Positions 8,771 to 18,839 of a stretch of 64,000 nt of DNA are shown here, piece after piece. The stretch is from the NCBI RefSeq assembly GCF_022539505.1, contig NC_061508.1, positions 93,723,276 to 93,787,275 on the forward strand, read 5' to 3'. The position numbers and the translations under genes were made by a program. Position 1 is the first letter of the stretch; each line of letters opens with the position of its first letter. The DNA comes from Lolium rigidum (lineage: Eukaryota; Streptophyta; Magnoliopsida; Poales; Poaceae). Under the pieces are notes generated by a model. That model did not search any database. It was not told where the DNA came from and was given only the letters and a program-made list of their open reading frames with translations.

Positions 8771-9893
8771 CAAAAGCAAACGTGGCGAGGCTGATCCTTG
8801 TGATCGGCCCCAAAAATTTATGAAGGAACATTACAAAACCTTCATCGAGCAAGCAACGTGGAGGCCGATTCCAGCAATCGGCCAAAATTATCCCCATCAT
8901 CATACCTTCTTCCTGGGTTCAGCAGTTGATTCAACAGGGAATACCTGAAGAGCCGATACCATCAAATCCCTTGAAAGAATCGGCTCGGGGGGCACCTAGG
9001 TGGATAGAACACGAGGATATGCAGTAGGAGTGTCTTGCAAATGCCCAGCAGCCCAAGATTTTCTTTCAAGATGGGTATTGAAGTATGGGGGATACATAAA
9101 TCGGCCGTAAAAAATTCAAAAAAAATTTAAGCACAGCCGATGCAGCAGACATCGCCTTAAGGATATAAAGCCGATGCATGGCCATCGACTCAAGAGGTAT
9201 AACTGTTATAATCAGAGGGTCAATGGAGCAGGAAGTGGGCCACGAAGGAAAGGAGCCGATCTGACCAGCAAGGCGCAAGGAATAGACTGAAGAAGCTCGG
9301 GGGGCAGCTCACCCTGAAGGTCCTCTGCTCCGGGGAGCCGATTTTGTCGAAATCGGCTTGCTCTGCGTTATGACGTGAGGCCAATGACGGCACATTTGTC
9401 TGATCCATTACCGTTCTCGCCTTGACTGAGACTCGGGGGGCAGCTGGCCTGGTGGTTACTCTGTTTTTGAAAGCCGATTGGGTGGCCATCGGCTAGTCCT
9501 GAGCCGCGATTTTTGTCAAGGGTGATTCGGCGGAACTCAAATTCATTGTTCGAAAGGACGAAGGATAGTTCATGAAGGCTTGATGCGCTGACATCGGCTT
9601 TTTGAGTTTTGACCAAGATTGCAGTCACCCTGTGGTCGAAGAAAGGAAGGGCGGATTATGAGAGACTGATGCGTTGCCATCGGCTCATTGAGAATCGGTT
9701 TAAAAGAAATCGGCAAAATCAAATTGGGGAAACTTCTTCATTAATAAACAGGATTTCTTACAAAGGAAGAACCGATTGCTCAAAGAAGGAAGAACAAAAG
9801 AAGGGTCTATTGACCAATCTACTACTGCTAGGCCTATACTAGTAGATCCTAATCTACGGACCATCGCTGCCCTCGTCGTCATCCTCGGAACTC
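8771..9893. repeat. Hexamer-rich non-coding region of A2 (GCCGAT/ATCGGC)
   Basis: I count 18 copies of GCCGAT or ATCGGC between about 8800 and 9915, where under one is expected by chance. Many sit as inverted pairs, for example AGCCGATTTTGTC followed by GAAATCGGCT near 9336-9358. There is no long sense frame. A3 has an equally dense region at 55860-57220, so this is a family property. Confidence 0.7.
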
Positions 9894-10313
9894 TCATCGG
9901 CACTGCTGCCGATGGGCTCCTGCGTCGCTACTCCCGTAGCCCTCTACGGGAGCTTCATCCCCGTCTTCATCGTCGCTGCTGTCGTCGTCCCACCACATTC
10001 GGAGGCGTTTCGCCGGCGGGTAGCCCTCGAGGGAGTCGTCGTCGTCGTCGTCTTCTTCCTCTTCCTCTTCTTCAGAGGTGGGACAGCCGTCCCAGGGGAA
10101 CCGGTCGTCCTCGCTTTCCGACTCCAGTTCCCCGTCGGCAAGGAACTGAAGATCTTCATCCCCGCTGGTCAGGGACTGGTCGTCTTCGGACCAGATGGAG
10201 GAGGCGTGGTCTTCCAGGTCCCATTCTTCTGGGGCGCGGATGTCCGGCGGTGTCTCGCGGGAGGAGGAGGACTCGTAGGAAAGCTCGGAGGAGGAGGAGG
10301 AGGAAGAAGACAT
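9894..10313 (-). CDS. Antisense ORF of A2: small acidic protein
   Basis: On the strand opposite to gag, ATG at 10313 sits in GCCACCATGT, a strong plant start context, and opens 139 codons. The protein starts with a serine run, has long Glu/Asp tracts, then GYPPAKRLRMWWDD and EAPVEGYGSSD. A3 encodes the same C-terminal motifs (GYPPTKRFRAWADS, EAPAEGWGSSD) at 55428-55850. A TTTATTTAA box lies about 70 bases upstream. Extra frames in antisense between pol and the 3' LTR are known in the Tat lineage of plant Gypsy elements (maize Grande and relatives). The function is unknown. The KR motif could be a nuclear signal. Confidence 0.6.
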   Translation of the reverse strand: MSSSSSSSSELSYESSSSRETPPDIRAPEEWDLEDHASSIWSEDDQSLTSGDEDLQFLADGELESESEDDRFPWDGCPTSEEEEEEEDDDDDDSLEGYPPAKRLRMWWDDDSSDDEDGDEAPVEGYGSSDAGAHRQQCR

Positions 10314-10580
10314 GGTGGCACAGGAGGGTTTTTGGGTGCTAATGCGAGGAGGACGAAGGAGGAGCAAGCTGTTTAGAACGGTTAAATAAAAGGGATATGA
10401 GGGAGATTCAATGCCACGAGCGGTTTCCGAGGAGATGATGCCCAACGGGAAAATTTTGCGGCCACGTGGAGAAGTGGAAGGGGCAAGGCATCATGATGAA
10501 GGATTCTGCGGCGGTTTCGCTTCTGCCACGACATGACCCGACGGAAGAAAAGCGTAATGATTTTGGAAATGTCATTTCCA

Positions 10581-10595
10581 AAACCAGGGGGCATG
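10581..10595 (+). other. A2 polypurine tract
   Basis: AAACCAGGGGGCATG lies directly before the 3' LTR. The same tract precedes the A3 3' LTR (55143 onwards on the minus strand), and a similar one precedes the B 3' LTR. It would prime plus-strand DNA synthesis. Confidence 0.7.
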
Positions 10596-11759
10596 TGTTA
10601 TCACCAGAATTTGACCGAGTCAGAGGTGGGCCGCGATCAAGATGGACTTGAAGATATATACATGGAAGAAATACGTGAATCGGCCTTGAGTACCAAGTTT
10701 GGGCTAATTGCCCGTGTATCATAACGTATTAGATTATGAGTCGGTTAGGAGATAGAGTTTTACCCGTGCACGGTTAGGTGCACGCCTGAATTAGAAAGTC
10801 CCTTGGACTATAAATATGTATCTAGGGTTTATGAAATAAACAACAACCAACGTTCAACACAAACAAATCTCGGCGCATCGCCAACTCCTTCGTCTCGAGG
10901 GTTTCTCCGGTAAGCACCATGCCGCCTAGATCGCATCTTGCGATCTAGGCAGCACAAGCCTACCCACGTTGTTCATGCGTTGCTCGTGCTTGAAGCCTTT
11001 TTGATGGCGAGCAACGTAGTTATCTTAGATGTGTTAGGGTTAGCATTGTTCTTCGTATCATATGCTCGTCGTAGTGCAACCCTTACACATCTTGCCGCCC
11101 TTACGCCTATCTTAGGTGTGGGGGCGGCACCCCGCTTGATCATTGTTTAGTAGATCCGATCCGTTACGGTTGCTCCTTGTTCTTCAAGGATTAGTTTAAT
11201 ATCCGCAATAGTTAGGCCTTACAAGGGTTGGAGGATCCAGCGGCGTGTAGGGTGTAATTTGCTAGCCCTAGACAGGATGTTCCGGGATCAACCTCGTGTT
11301 GGTTTTTAGGCCCCGTCTAGGATCGGCTTACGATCACCGTGCGCGAGCGCGAGGCCCAATCGTGAGTAGGATGATCCGATTATGCGGTGAAAACCCTAAA
11401 TCGTCGTAGATCGCTTTAGCTTTATCTTGATCAAGCAGGACCACCATATATTCGTGCACCTCGTACGAATCATGGGTGGATTGGCTCTTTGAGCCGATTC
11501 ACAGGATAACCTGAGAGCCGATCGAGGCTCATATTTAACGTTTACGTGTATGCCATGCAGGAAACTAAGCGAGGCATCATCCAACACCTTCCTGACCGGG
11601 TATAGGTCAGGTGGCACGCCCTTGCGATAGCATCGGACGTGTGACCAGAAGGCTTTGCGGGCAGTCGCTCTGAGGGACTGGGGCCAGCCGCAGCCCTAGT
11701 TGTTCCCGGCTCTACGGTGTTGCCAGTCGCTGCCCGCCGGTGGGTTTCTGACCGCAACA
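10596..11759 (+). repeat. A2 3' LTR
   Basis: 1164 bp, starting TGTTATCACC and ending CCGCAACA, followed by the near-duplicate target site cctgc. TATA box at 10809-10816 and HP1 at 10921-10953. It differs from the 5' LTR at roughly 2 percent of positions. Confidence 0.92.
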
Positions 11760-13246
11760 CCTGCAGACAGATGGGTACACCTCCTCACTCAACACAATCG
11801 AAACTAAGTTTTTATTGTGTTATATTTGTTTTGATGTCCATCGAGTTAATTTTGTTAGAGACAAGCCAGTCTCTTTAAACCAAGATTCTCTTACTTAACC
11901 CACCATAGGAAGTCTAAACAAAATCTATGAAGACGTGAAATTTGTTATGGAAAATAAGCTATAAGTTACCAATCAAATTTCCACAAGAAAAGCGTTTGTG
12001 ATGGCTAATTGTCACTTCGACAAAGTTTAACAAAAATTGTGAAGGGCTCCTGCTATCTTCACAAGTGGGTACTCGCGTTATTTGATTTACTGCAGTCAAT
12101 GTCGAGAGTGTGTTTACCTTAGCTCGAGAGGAGTAGCAGCTAAATTCATAACCACAACAGTCACATAATTGCTGCGAGCCCCCGACACTGCTACAGCAAT
12201 TCCACCGGTAACAATAGTGGTCACTGCAAACACGAAAGGAATATTATGAAAATACTAGCAACGGCATTAAAACACGGATAACTGAGTGTCAGACGGTGCA
12301 CTAATCGCAAACAAGCTTACTATAGTGTATAATATTTGGTGCATTATATACAACAAAATGACCTTGAAATCGTGAAATACATACATGTTGCGCTGTATCC
12401 TCATGATCTAGATGACACAAACAGGGTCAGTGTTTCCCTCATGACCTACCATAAGAATTGTAGAAAAGAAGTTCCATGTTAGTTGTGTGGTTGCACACCC
12501 TTGTAAAGAACCACAACAGCTTCGCAATTAGAACAAACCTTATATACTCGACAAGGATATCATTATCTTCCATTGTGTCATATTCCCATTCGACAAATAT
12601 TGCCATTTTCATCTTCCACAATCAGTACCTCCTCAAATTATTCACAAAAAAGTACCTCCTCAATTTTTTGCCATCCGACAAATCATCAACATTTAAAATG
12701 GTGACATCGGACATGAATAAAGCTCCACCCTATGATGCATAATTGTAGTGTAAGAGGCAGATCAAGCCTAACAGGTAATACCAATAGAAACAGAAAGCAC
12801 AACTTATCCATGGCATCAAATATGTCTAACAGGTAATACCAATAGAAGCAATGATGTATGTAGCCAATAACGTTCCTATTGACAACAGGATGATAAAAAA
12901 GCACAGTTATACCCTTTAAGCTAACTAATACATATTTTGAAGTGTGAAAGGAATGAAGCTATAAACAATATATATCCCTGTCAACGAACGAAGCATTATT
13001 GATTGCATAAATAGGTGAAACTTTAAAAAAGAATCATAAAAAGTGAATAATAATGATTGGTTGTTGATTTTACTATTTTTCATTAAATTAATTTATAATA
13101 TTTTCGTGCATTACGGATTTTAAGTGATGAGATGTCGGATCGCGGGTATGTTTACATTGCTAGGTCATCGGAACTATTTAAGTGGCGTTGGTAAAAATAC
13201 ACGCCGAAAGAGAAGTAAGATTTACAATGTATTGTAGATTTTTAAG
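11760..13246. other. H-A continuation right of A2
   Basis: AT-rich, without a long frame. A 26-base direct repeat (taacaggtaataccaatag plus flank) occurs near 12768 and 12826. One exon-like block on the minus strand is listed separately. Otherwise nothing recognisable before the Helitron hairpin. Confidence 0.35.
12118..12223 (-). pseudogene. Possible captured exon, unidentified
   Basis: On the minus strand a pyrimidine-rich TTTGCAG acceptor is followed by 106 open bases encoding TIVTGGIAVAVSGARSNYVT and then VVVMNLAATPLELR. It ends at AAG|GTAAAC. Splice sites and a hydrophobic, protein-like composition suggest an exon carried by the Helitron. I do not recognise the gene. It may be chance. 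Confidence 0.25.
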
Positions 13247-13271
13247 ACGTGCGCACGTGCACCTTTACTAG

Positions 13272-14208
13272 TTTGGTACAAACATGAAAGTAATACACGA
13301 GGTCAAGTCTTTCTTGTCAAAGTGCTTTGATATGAAAGATCTGGGAGAAGCTGATGTGATTCTGAACATCAAGCTTATTAAGAACGAGAGTGGGATTACT
13401 CTAACGCAATCCTATTATGTTGAGAAGATCTTGAGCCGGCTCGGTTATATTGATAGCAAGTCTTCTCTAACACCTTATGATCCCAGTGTGACATTGCGCA
13501 AGAACCGAAGGATTGCCGTAGATCAATTGAGATATTCTCAGATCGTTGGCTCACTCATGTACTTAGCGAGCGCGACAAGACATCTCTTTTGCTGTTAGCA
13601 AGTTGAGTAGGTTCATGTCAAACCCGGGTACTGATCACTGGCATGCACTTGATAGGGTCATGCTCTACCTATGTGGTACAATGAATTATGGGATTCATTA
13701 TTCAGGGCACCCAGCTGTGCTTGAAGGATATAGTGATTCAAATTGGATCTCTGGTGTAGCTGATCTCTACGCCACTAGCGGGTATGTATTTACCTTTGGA
13801 GGTGGCTCAATGTCATGGATATCTTGCAAGCAAACCATATTGACGAGGTCAACTATGGAAGCAGAACTTACTGCTTTGGACACAACCACTGTTGAATCAT
13901 AATGGTTGCGTGAGCTCTTGATGGACTTGCCTGTGGTTGAAAAACCTGTACCGCCAATCCTTTTGAATCGTGACAATCAAACTGTAATTGTCAAAGTGAA
14001 AAATTCTAAGGATAACGCGAAGTCATCAAGACACGTCAAAAAACGTTTGAAGTCTATCAGGAAATTGCGAAACTCCGGAGTAATAACTGTTACATATATT
14101 CAAACAGACAAAAACCTGGCAGATCCCTTTACAAAGGTATTATCACGTAATGTGATAGAAAGTGCATCGAGGGAGATGGGTTTGAGACCCGTTGATGTTA
14201 CACGATAG
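13272..14208 (+). pseudogene. Copia reverse transcriptase (C-terminal part) and RNase H
   Basis: Starts within codons for FGTNMKVIHEVKSFLSKCF, the region just after the YVDD active site of Copia reverse transcriptase. It continues with MKDLGEADVILNIKL, YSQIVGSLMYLASATR and then RNase H motifs: YSDSNWISG, TRSTMEAELTALD and NLADPFTK. A small deletion near 13582 shifts the frame after ATR, and a TAA interrupts before WLRELLMDLPVVEKP at about 13903. The enzyme would copy and degrade element RNA in virus-like particles, but this copy cannot. Copia (Ty1) order is confirmed by RT-RNase H being last before the LTR. Confidence 0.9.
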
Positions 14209-14747
14209 TGGTAACCCAACCTGTGTGATTGGAGATCTCGTGAATTAGGACCTGGGAAGAACAAACTAGTGGTTTAATTGAGGAGAGTAGTATGTAACCA
14301 TTTCTATGTGAAGATTCACAACTCTCAATTGCTGTAAGGCAGGTTGGTAACAAGCCTTAATGTGTTTATGTTGGCTATTTTAGCAAAGATGCTGTCCTAC
14401 AGAGCATTCTTGAAATAACACACCTATATGAGTCCAATTGTTAAACGTCGCAATCTATGAGATTTGGGTGATCTCTAGTAAACTCATGAAGAGACCATGA
14501 AGTATGACGGATATGCTTCACCCGCGGGATAGGCTACTGGCAGCCATGTACTGGTTATGACTTTGAGTGAAACCATGTTCACGCAAAACTTGCAATTCAA
14601 GGCTTAGTCCATTGTTCAAGTGTGAATGGATGTAGCTTAAGGTTCTAGGCGGAAGTTCAACTTAACAGTCCGTTGAAACACTGGTATATAAACAAGCTGC
14701 GAGTATTGGTAAATCTCTAAATGGACATTTGAGATCTGGTGAGGGAT
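14209..14747 (+). other. C1 3' untranslated region
   Basis: Non-coding sequence between the end of RNase H and the LTR. It ends in GATCTGGTGAGGGATTA, the purine-rich tract for plus-strand priming. Nothing else recognised. Confidence 0.6.
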
Positions 14748-15627
14748 TATTGAAATATTGGGTCAACTTTTAGTGGCCCACATTAGATTTCAGATTTCCC
14801 TATAAATCTCAAAGCCCACATTGTGGCAGCCAATGTGAGTTTGAGCCCAAGTGGGTGGCAGCTCACTAGGGAGTGGCAATAGGTGGGAAGTTTAGTCCCA
14901 CATGGAAAGTTGGGATGAAGTTAGACCGCCTTATAAGGTGGGTTGTTCCACCACTAGTAAGTGAGTAAGAATAGGAGTGGTTCACGCGCGATCCTCCTCC
15001 TCCTCGCTCGTCTCGACTTTGCTGCTCAGGAAAACGAACAGAGTCCTAGACGGACGCGTCGCAGTTAGTCGGTTCGGGTCGCTCCTGGACCGTGGGCTAT
15101 CTGTAACCGACTCGAAACGTGCGCGAATTAGGGTTTCCACCTCTCTCTGCTTGCGCCGCCATCGTAGCTTACTCCATCCCGCCCGCCGGCGTGCACCGGC
15201 GAACGGGAGAGCAGGTCTCCGGAATCGCTCGTCCTTGCGATCCTGTACGGGAGAGGGAGAATTAGGTTTTTGGGAAGCTCTCTGCGCGACTGCTCAAGTT
15301 CTTCATCACGGGTCGCCTTCCGTCCAAGTCGGGCGGTGCTTCCTACCGTCTCTTCAACGCCGTCTAGTTCGACCCATCATCAACAACGTTGTCATCAACA
15401 ACGTTACTGCTGCGACATCGTCTGCTACACCTTCACCGCCACCTCCACCAGATCGGTACGTGCGGCATATCTCGATCTGTTTAGCGATGGATGTTGTATC
15501 ATTTGCTCTGCTACCGTTCATGTTGATCAATGCATCTAGTATGTTCGAGTTTCACATGTTAGTAGTTACTGTCGTCATGCTTAATATTCTGGAATTAATC
15601 ATGGAATTTGTGCCTAATTATCCAACA
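14748..15627 (+). repeat. C1 3' LTR
   Basis: Begins TATTGAAATATTGGGTC, where related LTRs begin TGTTGAAATATTGGG, so the first TG has mutated to TA. It ends CCAACA. At 880 bp it has a GC-rich transcribed half with a USE-like GTCCCACATGG and a TATAA box. The flank after 15627 is acttg, and the matching target copy is not visible. Confidence 0.75.
14895..14936 (+). promoter_or_regulatory. USE-like motif plus TATA in C1 LTR
   Basis: GTCCCACATGG (14895-14905), then 26 bases, then TATAA (14932-14936). This is close to the plant snRNA promoter layout (USE, RTCCCACATCG, plus TATA). In an LTR it is probably the element's own promoter. Confidence 0.4.
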
Positions 15628-16162
15628 ACTTGTGCCCTCACCGGAATCTTTTATCCGTGTCCTCAAGCTGCGGTCCAACGAAATCTCCACCAAGAGAAGG
15701 TCGTGTGCTCTGTTTCTCGGAGTCGCTCCCAGCCTTCGAAGGCAGCCCGCTGCTTTCGTGTCCTGGCGGTGGCATCGAAGTAGACCGTCGCTCCCCAAGA
15801 ACGCCACCCCACAACCGGCAATTTACGCGGACGAGCTGCTCGGGCTCGGCGTCATCCAGGTAGTCGCCAAGGCCGTCAAGAATCGAGATGCGTCTTTGTT
15901 TTCTGTTCTCATTAGCGCTCCGTTTATTTATGGGCCTTATTGGAGTGCACGTATAGGAGTTCTTGTCGTTTGGGCAAATCGAAAATCGATTCCAAGCCGG
16001 GCGAAGGATCACACGGAGGAAACGATGGACCGACGAATGAAAATACACGGATGAATCGTTTTTTCTACTCAGCGGTGGCAGATGTTGTAATTTCAACGAA
16101 AACCAGGGCTAAAAACAGACGGACCAACAAGAAACCATATTTCCTTTATTATTAGATATAGA
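15628..16162 (-). mobile_element. Helitron 5' end region (minus), 3' end not found
   Basis: Read on the minus strand, a Helitron-type start TCTATATCTAATAATAAAGG begins at 16162 after a host A. It resembles the starts at 48026 and 50157. The sequence leftwards contains a GC-rich stretch (15640-15870) with several overlapping open frames and may be captured DNA. No CTAG-plus-hairpin end is visible to the left before the Copia LTR, so the element is truncated or unclear. Confidence 0.4.
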
Positions 16163-16171
16163 TTACGGAGA

Positions 16172-16200
16172 CTAGTAAGTATGCCCTTGCTTTGCAACGG
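16172..16200 (-). mobile_element. Helitron 3' terminus (minus)
   Basis: On the minus strand GCCGTTGC, a short loop and GCAAGGGC form a hairpin followed by ATACTTACTAG and then T. The rest of this Helitron should lie to the right. I cannot pair it with a 5' end. Confidence 0.45.
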
Positions 16201-16343
16201 CAGAGCAAAACATACATCAAATATTCACGCACTAAAAAATAATTTCTAACAATATAAGTTTTTTGTACATTGCTGATAGTTATGCAAGCCGGAATACAAT
16301 GAGACAAAAATGAGTAAATTGTTTGTTTAGTAATTTAAATAAA

Positions 16344-16366
16344 CTAGTCGTCAACCCGCGCGATGC
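16344..16366 (-). mobile_element. Second Helitron 3' terminus (minus)
   Basis: On the minus strand a GC-rich hairpin around CCGTGCATCGCGCGG is followed by GTTGACGACTAG and T. It sits only 170 bases from the previous terminus, indicating nested insertions. No matching 5' end was found. Confidence 0.4.
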
Positions 16367-16844
16367 ACGGCTACATTTGTCGCACACATGAATATATTAA
16401 AACTATTTTTATTATTTTTGCATGCTTCAGTTGTGTTATTGTAGCATCAAGCGAACCATAATGATCTTTATATAGAATAATTTGGCATGCCTATAATGAG
16501 TTGTGATCCATATTTTGTTTAATTCACTAAAGTGTATGTATGGATCGAGAGATTCCTGTTAAACTTAAATGGATGTGTTAACTTTGTCTTCATCACCAAC
16601 GAGTTATTTTCTTTGCATGGGATTTATACATAATATTTCTCGTATTCTTGCAAATAGTAAAAACATCTTATTGAGGAATGAGAAAATTTTGCCCACCTAA
16701 TTAAGTAAATAATTGAAAATTCACAACAATTGTACATTTTATGATGATATATGATTACAACAGAAAAAATATCCTCTATGTTATATCGTCAACTAAAGGA
16801 GGTTTATACTGAAAATAAAATATATACATACATCTATATCTATA
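16367..16844. other. AT-rich intervening DNA
   Basis: No recognisable gene or repeat structure. Confidence 0.3.
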
Positions 16845-16864
16845 TCTATACCTACTAATAAAGG

Positions 16865-18781
16865 AAGTAAGGTTTCCGGAAATACTGAACGGAACCTGGC
16901 AACGGGCGAGGATGACATCGCCATCGTCCATTGGCTGGAGATTAGTAATGTATTAGGCCTTAAGTCTGTATCCCGACTTTGTCCAGAGATTTAGGATATG
17001 TGTATTCGGTGTATTCCGTCCACGTTTCAGAGCAATAACTATAGCGCAGGACGCGACATCGCTTTAACTCGACCGACGGGTTTGAGCCAGCCGGCCGGCC
17101 GGCAAGATTCAATCAATGCAGCACTTCAGTAAATGTGTTCGTCCTTCCTGTAAGTCCTGCGTCCTTCATGTATGACAAGTCCGAGCGAGTCTCCATTTCC
17201 ATGCGTAAACAAGTAGTACTAGCTAGTATCCTGCCGACGACGGCCGTGCTCCTCCTCCTCCGACGCTCCAAGGCCTCGAGCTTCTCTGGCCGTTGTGCTC
17301 CTCCGGCTATCGTGTTTCTCTAAGCGAGCTCAAAGACCGGCGTGCTCCTCCGTCCGAGCTCTATGGCGGCGAGGGCCTCCGTCTGTCACGCTCCCCTTCT
17401 CGAGCTTCTCCGGCCGCCATGCTCCTCCGCCTGAGCTAAAAAGCAGAAAACTCCTCCATCGCCGTTCCTCCGAGCGAGTTCTCCGGCCGCCGTGCACCTC
17501 TGCCGAGCTCCAAGGCTGCCGTACCGTGCTCCTCCATGTGAGTTTTTTGCTGATGTTTCTTGGATCAGATGGGAATTCTTCTCTGGAATCTCTATTCTAA
17601 CCTACATTCTTTTACGTTGAGTGCTTTGTGAAGAAGCAGCGGATGCAATTGACTTCTTGGTGGAATGCTTTCGTCTCGAAAATTAATGTCAGATCAGATA
17701 ATTCTTTGCTGTTTGCATGTGTACTGGGCTAATTATGTTACTCGTTTGGAACTAATCCATTGCAGTAATCCAGCCTGATATGATCTTCCTTTTTTCTCAT
17801 GTCCAAAGCTGAGAATCACTCGATCGCAACTTCGCAAGAGAACTAACAGCGCATTGCGTTTAATCTAGTGCATAAATCACCTCCATCTCACTAATCTGAC
17901 ACATCGTGTACCAAATTAGTACTTAATTTCACATCCATAGGAATATGACAAAATTAGTGGTGCAAGATTTTAAAGACGTACTACTATTCAAATCCATTGT
18001 CAACTAATCTGCCCAGTTTGCCAACCTTGTCGTACAAAATACATGTTCTTAGTATGAGCTTAGCTTGCGGCTTGCAATCTCGGACAGTACTGGAGTGCTC
18101 ACCTGGAACACACTCTAAGGCTAGCCAAGCTTGCGGCAGCCGATGCTCTGCTTGCCGGCGCTGATTCTGCGAATGTTGTCCAGAGGTTGGAGAAGATCTA
18201 CAGTAATCACACGCGGTGGTCAAGCGAGAGGAGTTCAGGGTGTCCACCGGCGCGTGCAATTAAGTGGAGGAGGAGCACAGCATACGCCCAACCATCCTGC
18301 ATCATGCGAATAAATGACATTAACTGCTCATCCAGTATCGTACTTGCAGGCCGCTGTATAAAGCTGAGTATGGGATAGAGGGAAATGGAAGTCAAGCGCG
18401 TATTCAACACACGCTATATTAGCTCCGAATCTCGCGGCACAAGCAGACGCCGGCGATGTCGACCTCGCGCGTTGCCAGGTCCCAATCGTCCGGGTCGGTA
18501 AGGTTTCTCCCTAAATTTTTCGTCCGTTTTTTTATTATCCATGTTTCTATGCTGTAATTACAAGCAGTGCCACTGAAGAAACGTTTCGTTCGGTCAGACT
18601 GGTCAGTCTCCCGATGCGATCTGAACCTGTCCAGCTTCCGTCTCTAATTATCGTCCTGGTCTGGGCCTGGGTGTCTCTACGCGAGCCGTTTCTGGTGGGC
18701 CGTGCGAAGCTGGGCAATTTAAGAGGCTCACGTACAGCAGAGACGGTATCATCACCACTACTATATATATATATATCTATA
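16865..18781. other. H-B left arm with uncharacterised cargo
   Basis: A GC-rich, proline/serine-type coding-like stretch (about 17220-17530) ends near a GTGAGT donor, then come AT-rich intron-like sequence and an open stretch at 18110-18380. The latter reads LAKLAAADALLAGADSANVV and onwards with no stop for about 90 codons. Both look like captured exons, but I recognise neither gene. Confidence 0.3.
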
Positions 18782-18839
18782 TCTATACCAATATAAAAAG
18801 GCACAGAGGGGGCAGAACCAACGGAACACGGCCATCAGA

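Larger units (their letters stand above)
6468..11759 (+). mobile_element. Gypsy A-family element A2, complete, non-autonomous
   Basis: Two LTRs (6468-7630 and 10596-11759) flank 2.97 kb. Flanking 5-mers are cctga (6463-6467) and cctgc (11760-11764), a 4/5 target duplication. A primer-binding region follows the 5' LTR and a purine tract precedes the 3' LTR. By eye the LTRs differ at about 20 substitutions plus a few 1-bp indels, roughly 2 percent, so the insertion is recent. The interior has gag ends, a protease-flank frame, a hexamer-rich non-coding region and an antisense frame. There is no reverse transcriptase or integrase. Confidence 0.92.
4445..13271 (+). mobile_element. Helitron mosaic H-A, 3' portion, interrupted by A2
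   Basis: The right end is a Helitron 3' terminus: a perfect ACGTGCGCACGT hairpin at 13247-13258, nine bases, then CTAG at 13268-13271, followed by T. The same terminus family ends at 21713 and 36027. The sequence holds a PORR gene fragment and a Helitron-N-like gene fragment, typical Helitron cargo. A2 occupies 6468-11759. The 5' end is not in the window. Because CTAG abuts Copia reverse transcriptase codons at 13272, H-A probably inserted into that Copia element. How far left the Helitron reaches is inference. Confidence 0.6.
13272..15627 (+). mobile_element. Copia element C1, 3' half
   Basis: The tail of reverse transcriptase and all of RNase H (13272-14208) are followed by an untranslated region, a purine-rich stretch and an LTR (14748-15627). 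The left part is cut off exactly at the Helitron 3' end, and coding resumes at the T after CTAG. The 5' half is expected left of the Helitron, outside the window. Stops and frameshifts show that it is old. Confidence 0.85.

Noticed and set aside
14977..15783. 268-codon plus-strand frame across the C1 LTR end
   Set aside because: It crosses the LTR 3' boundary at 15627 into unrelated sequence, so it is a chance frame in GC-rich LTR DNA.
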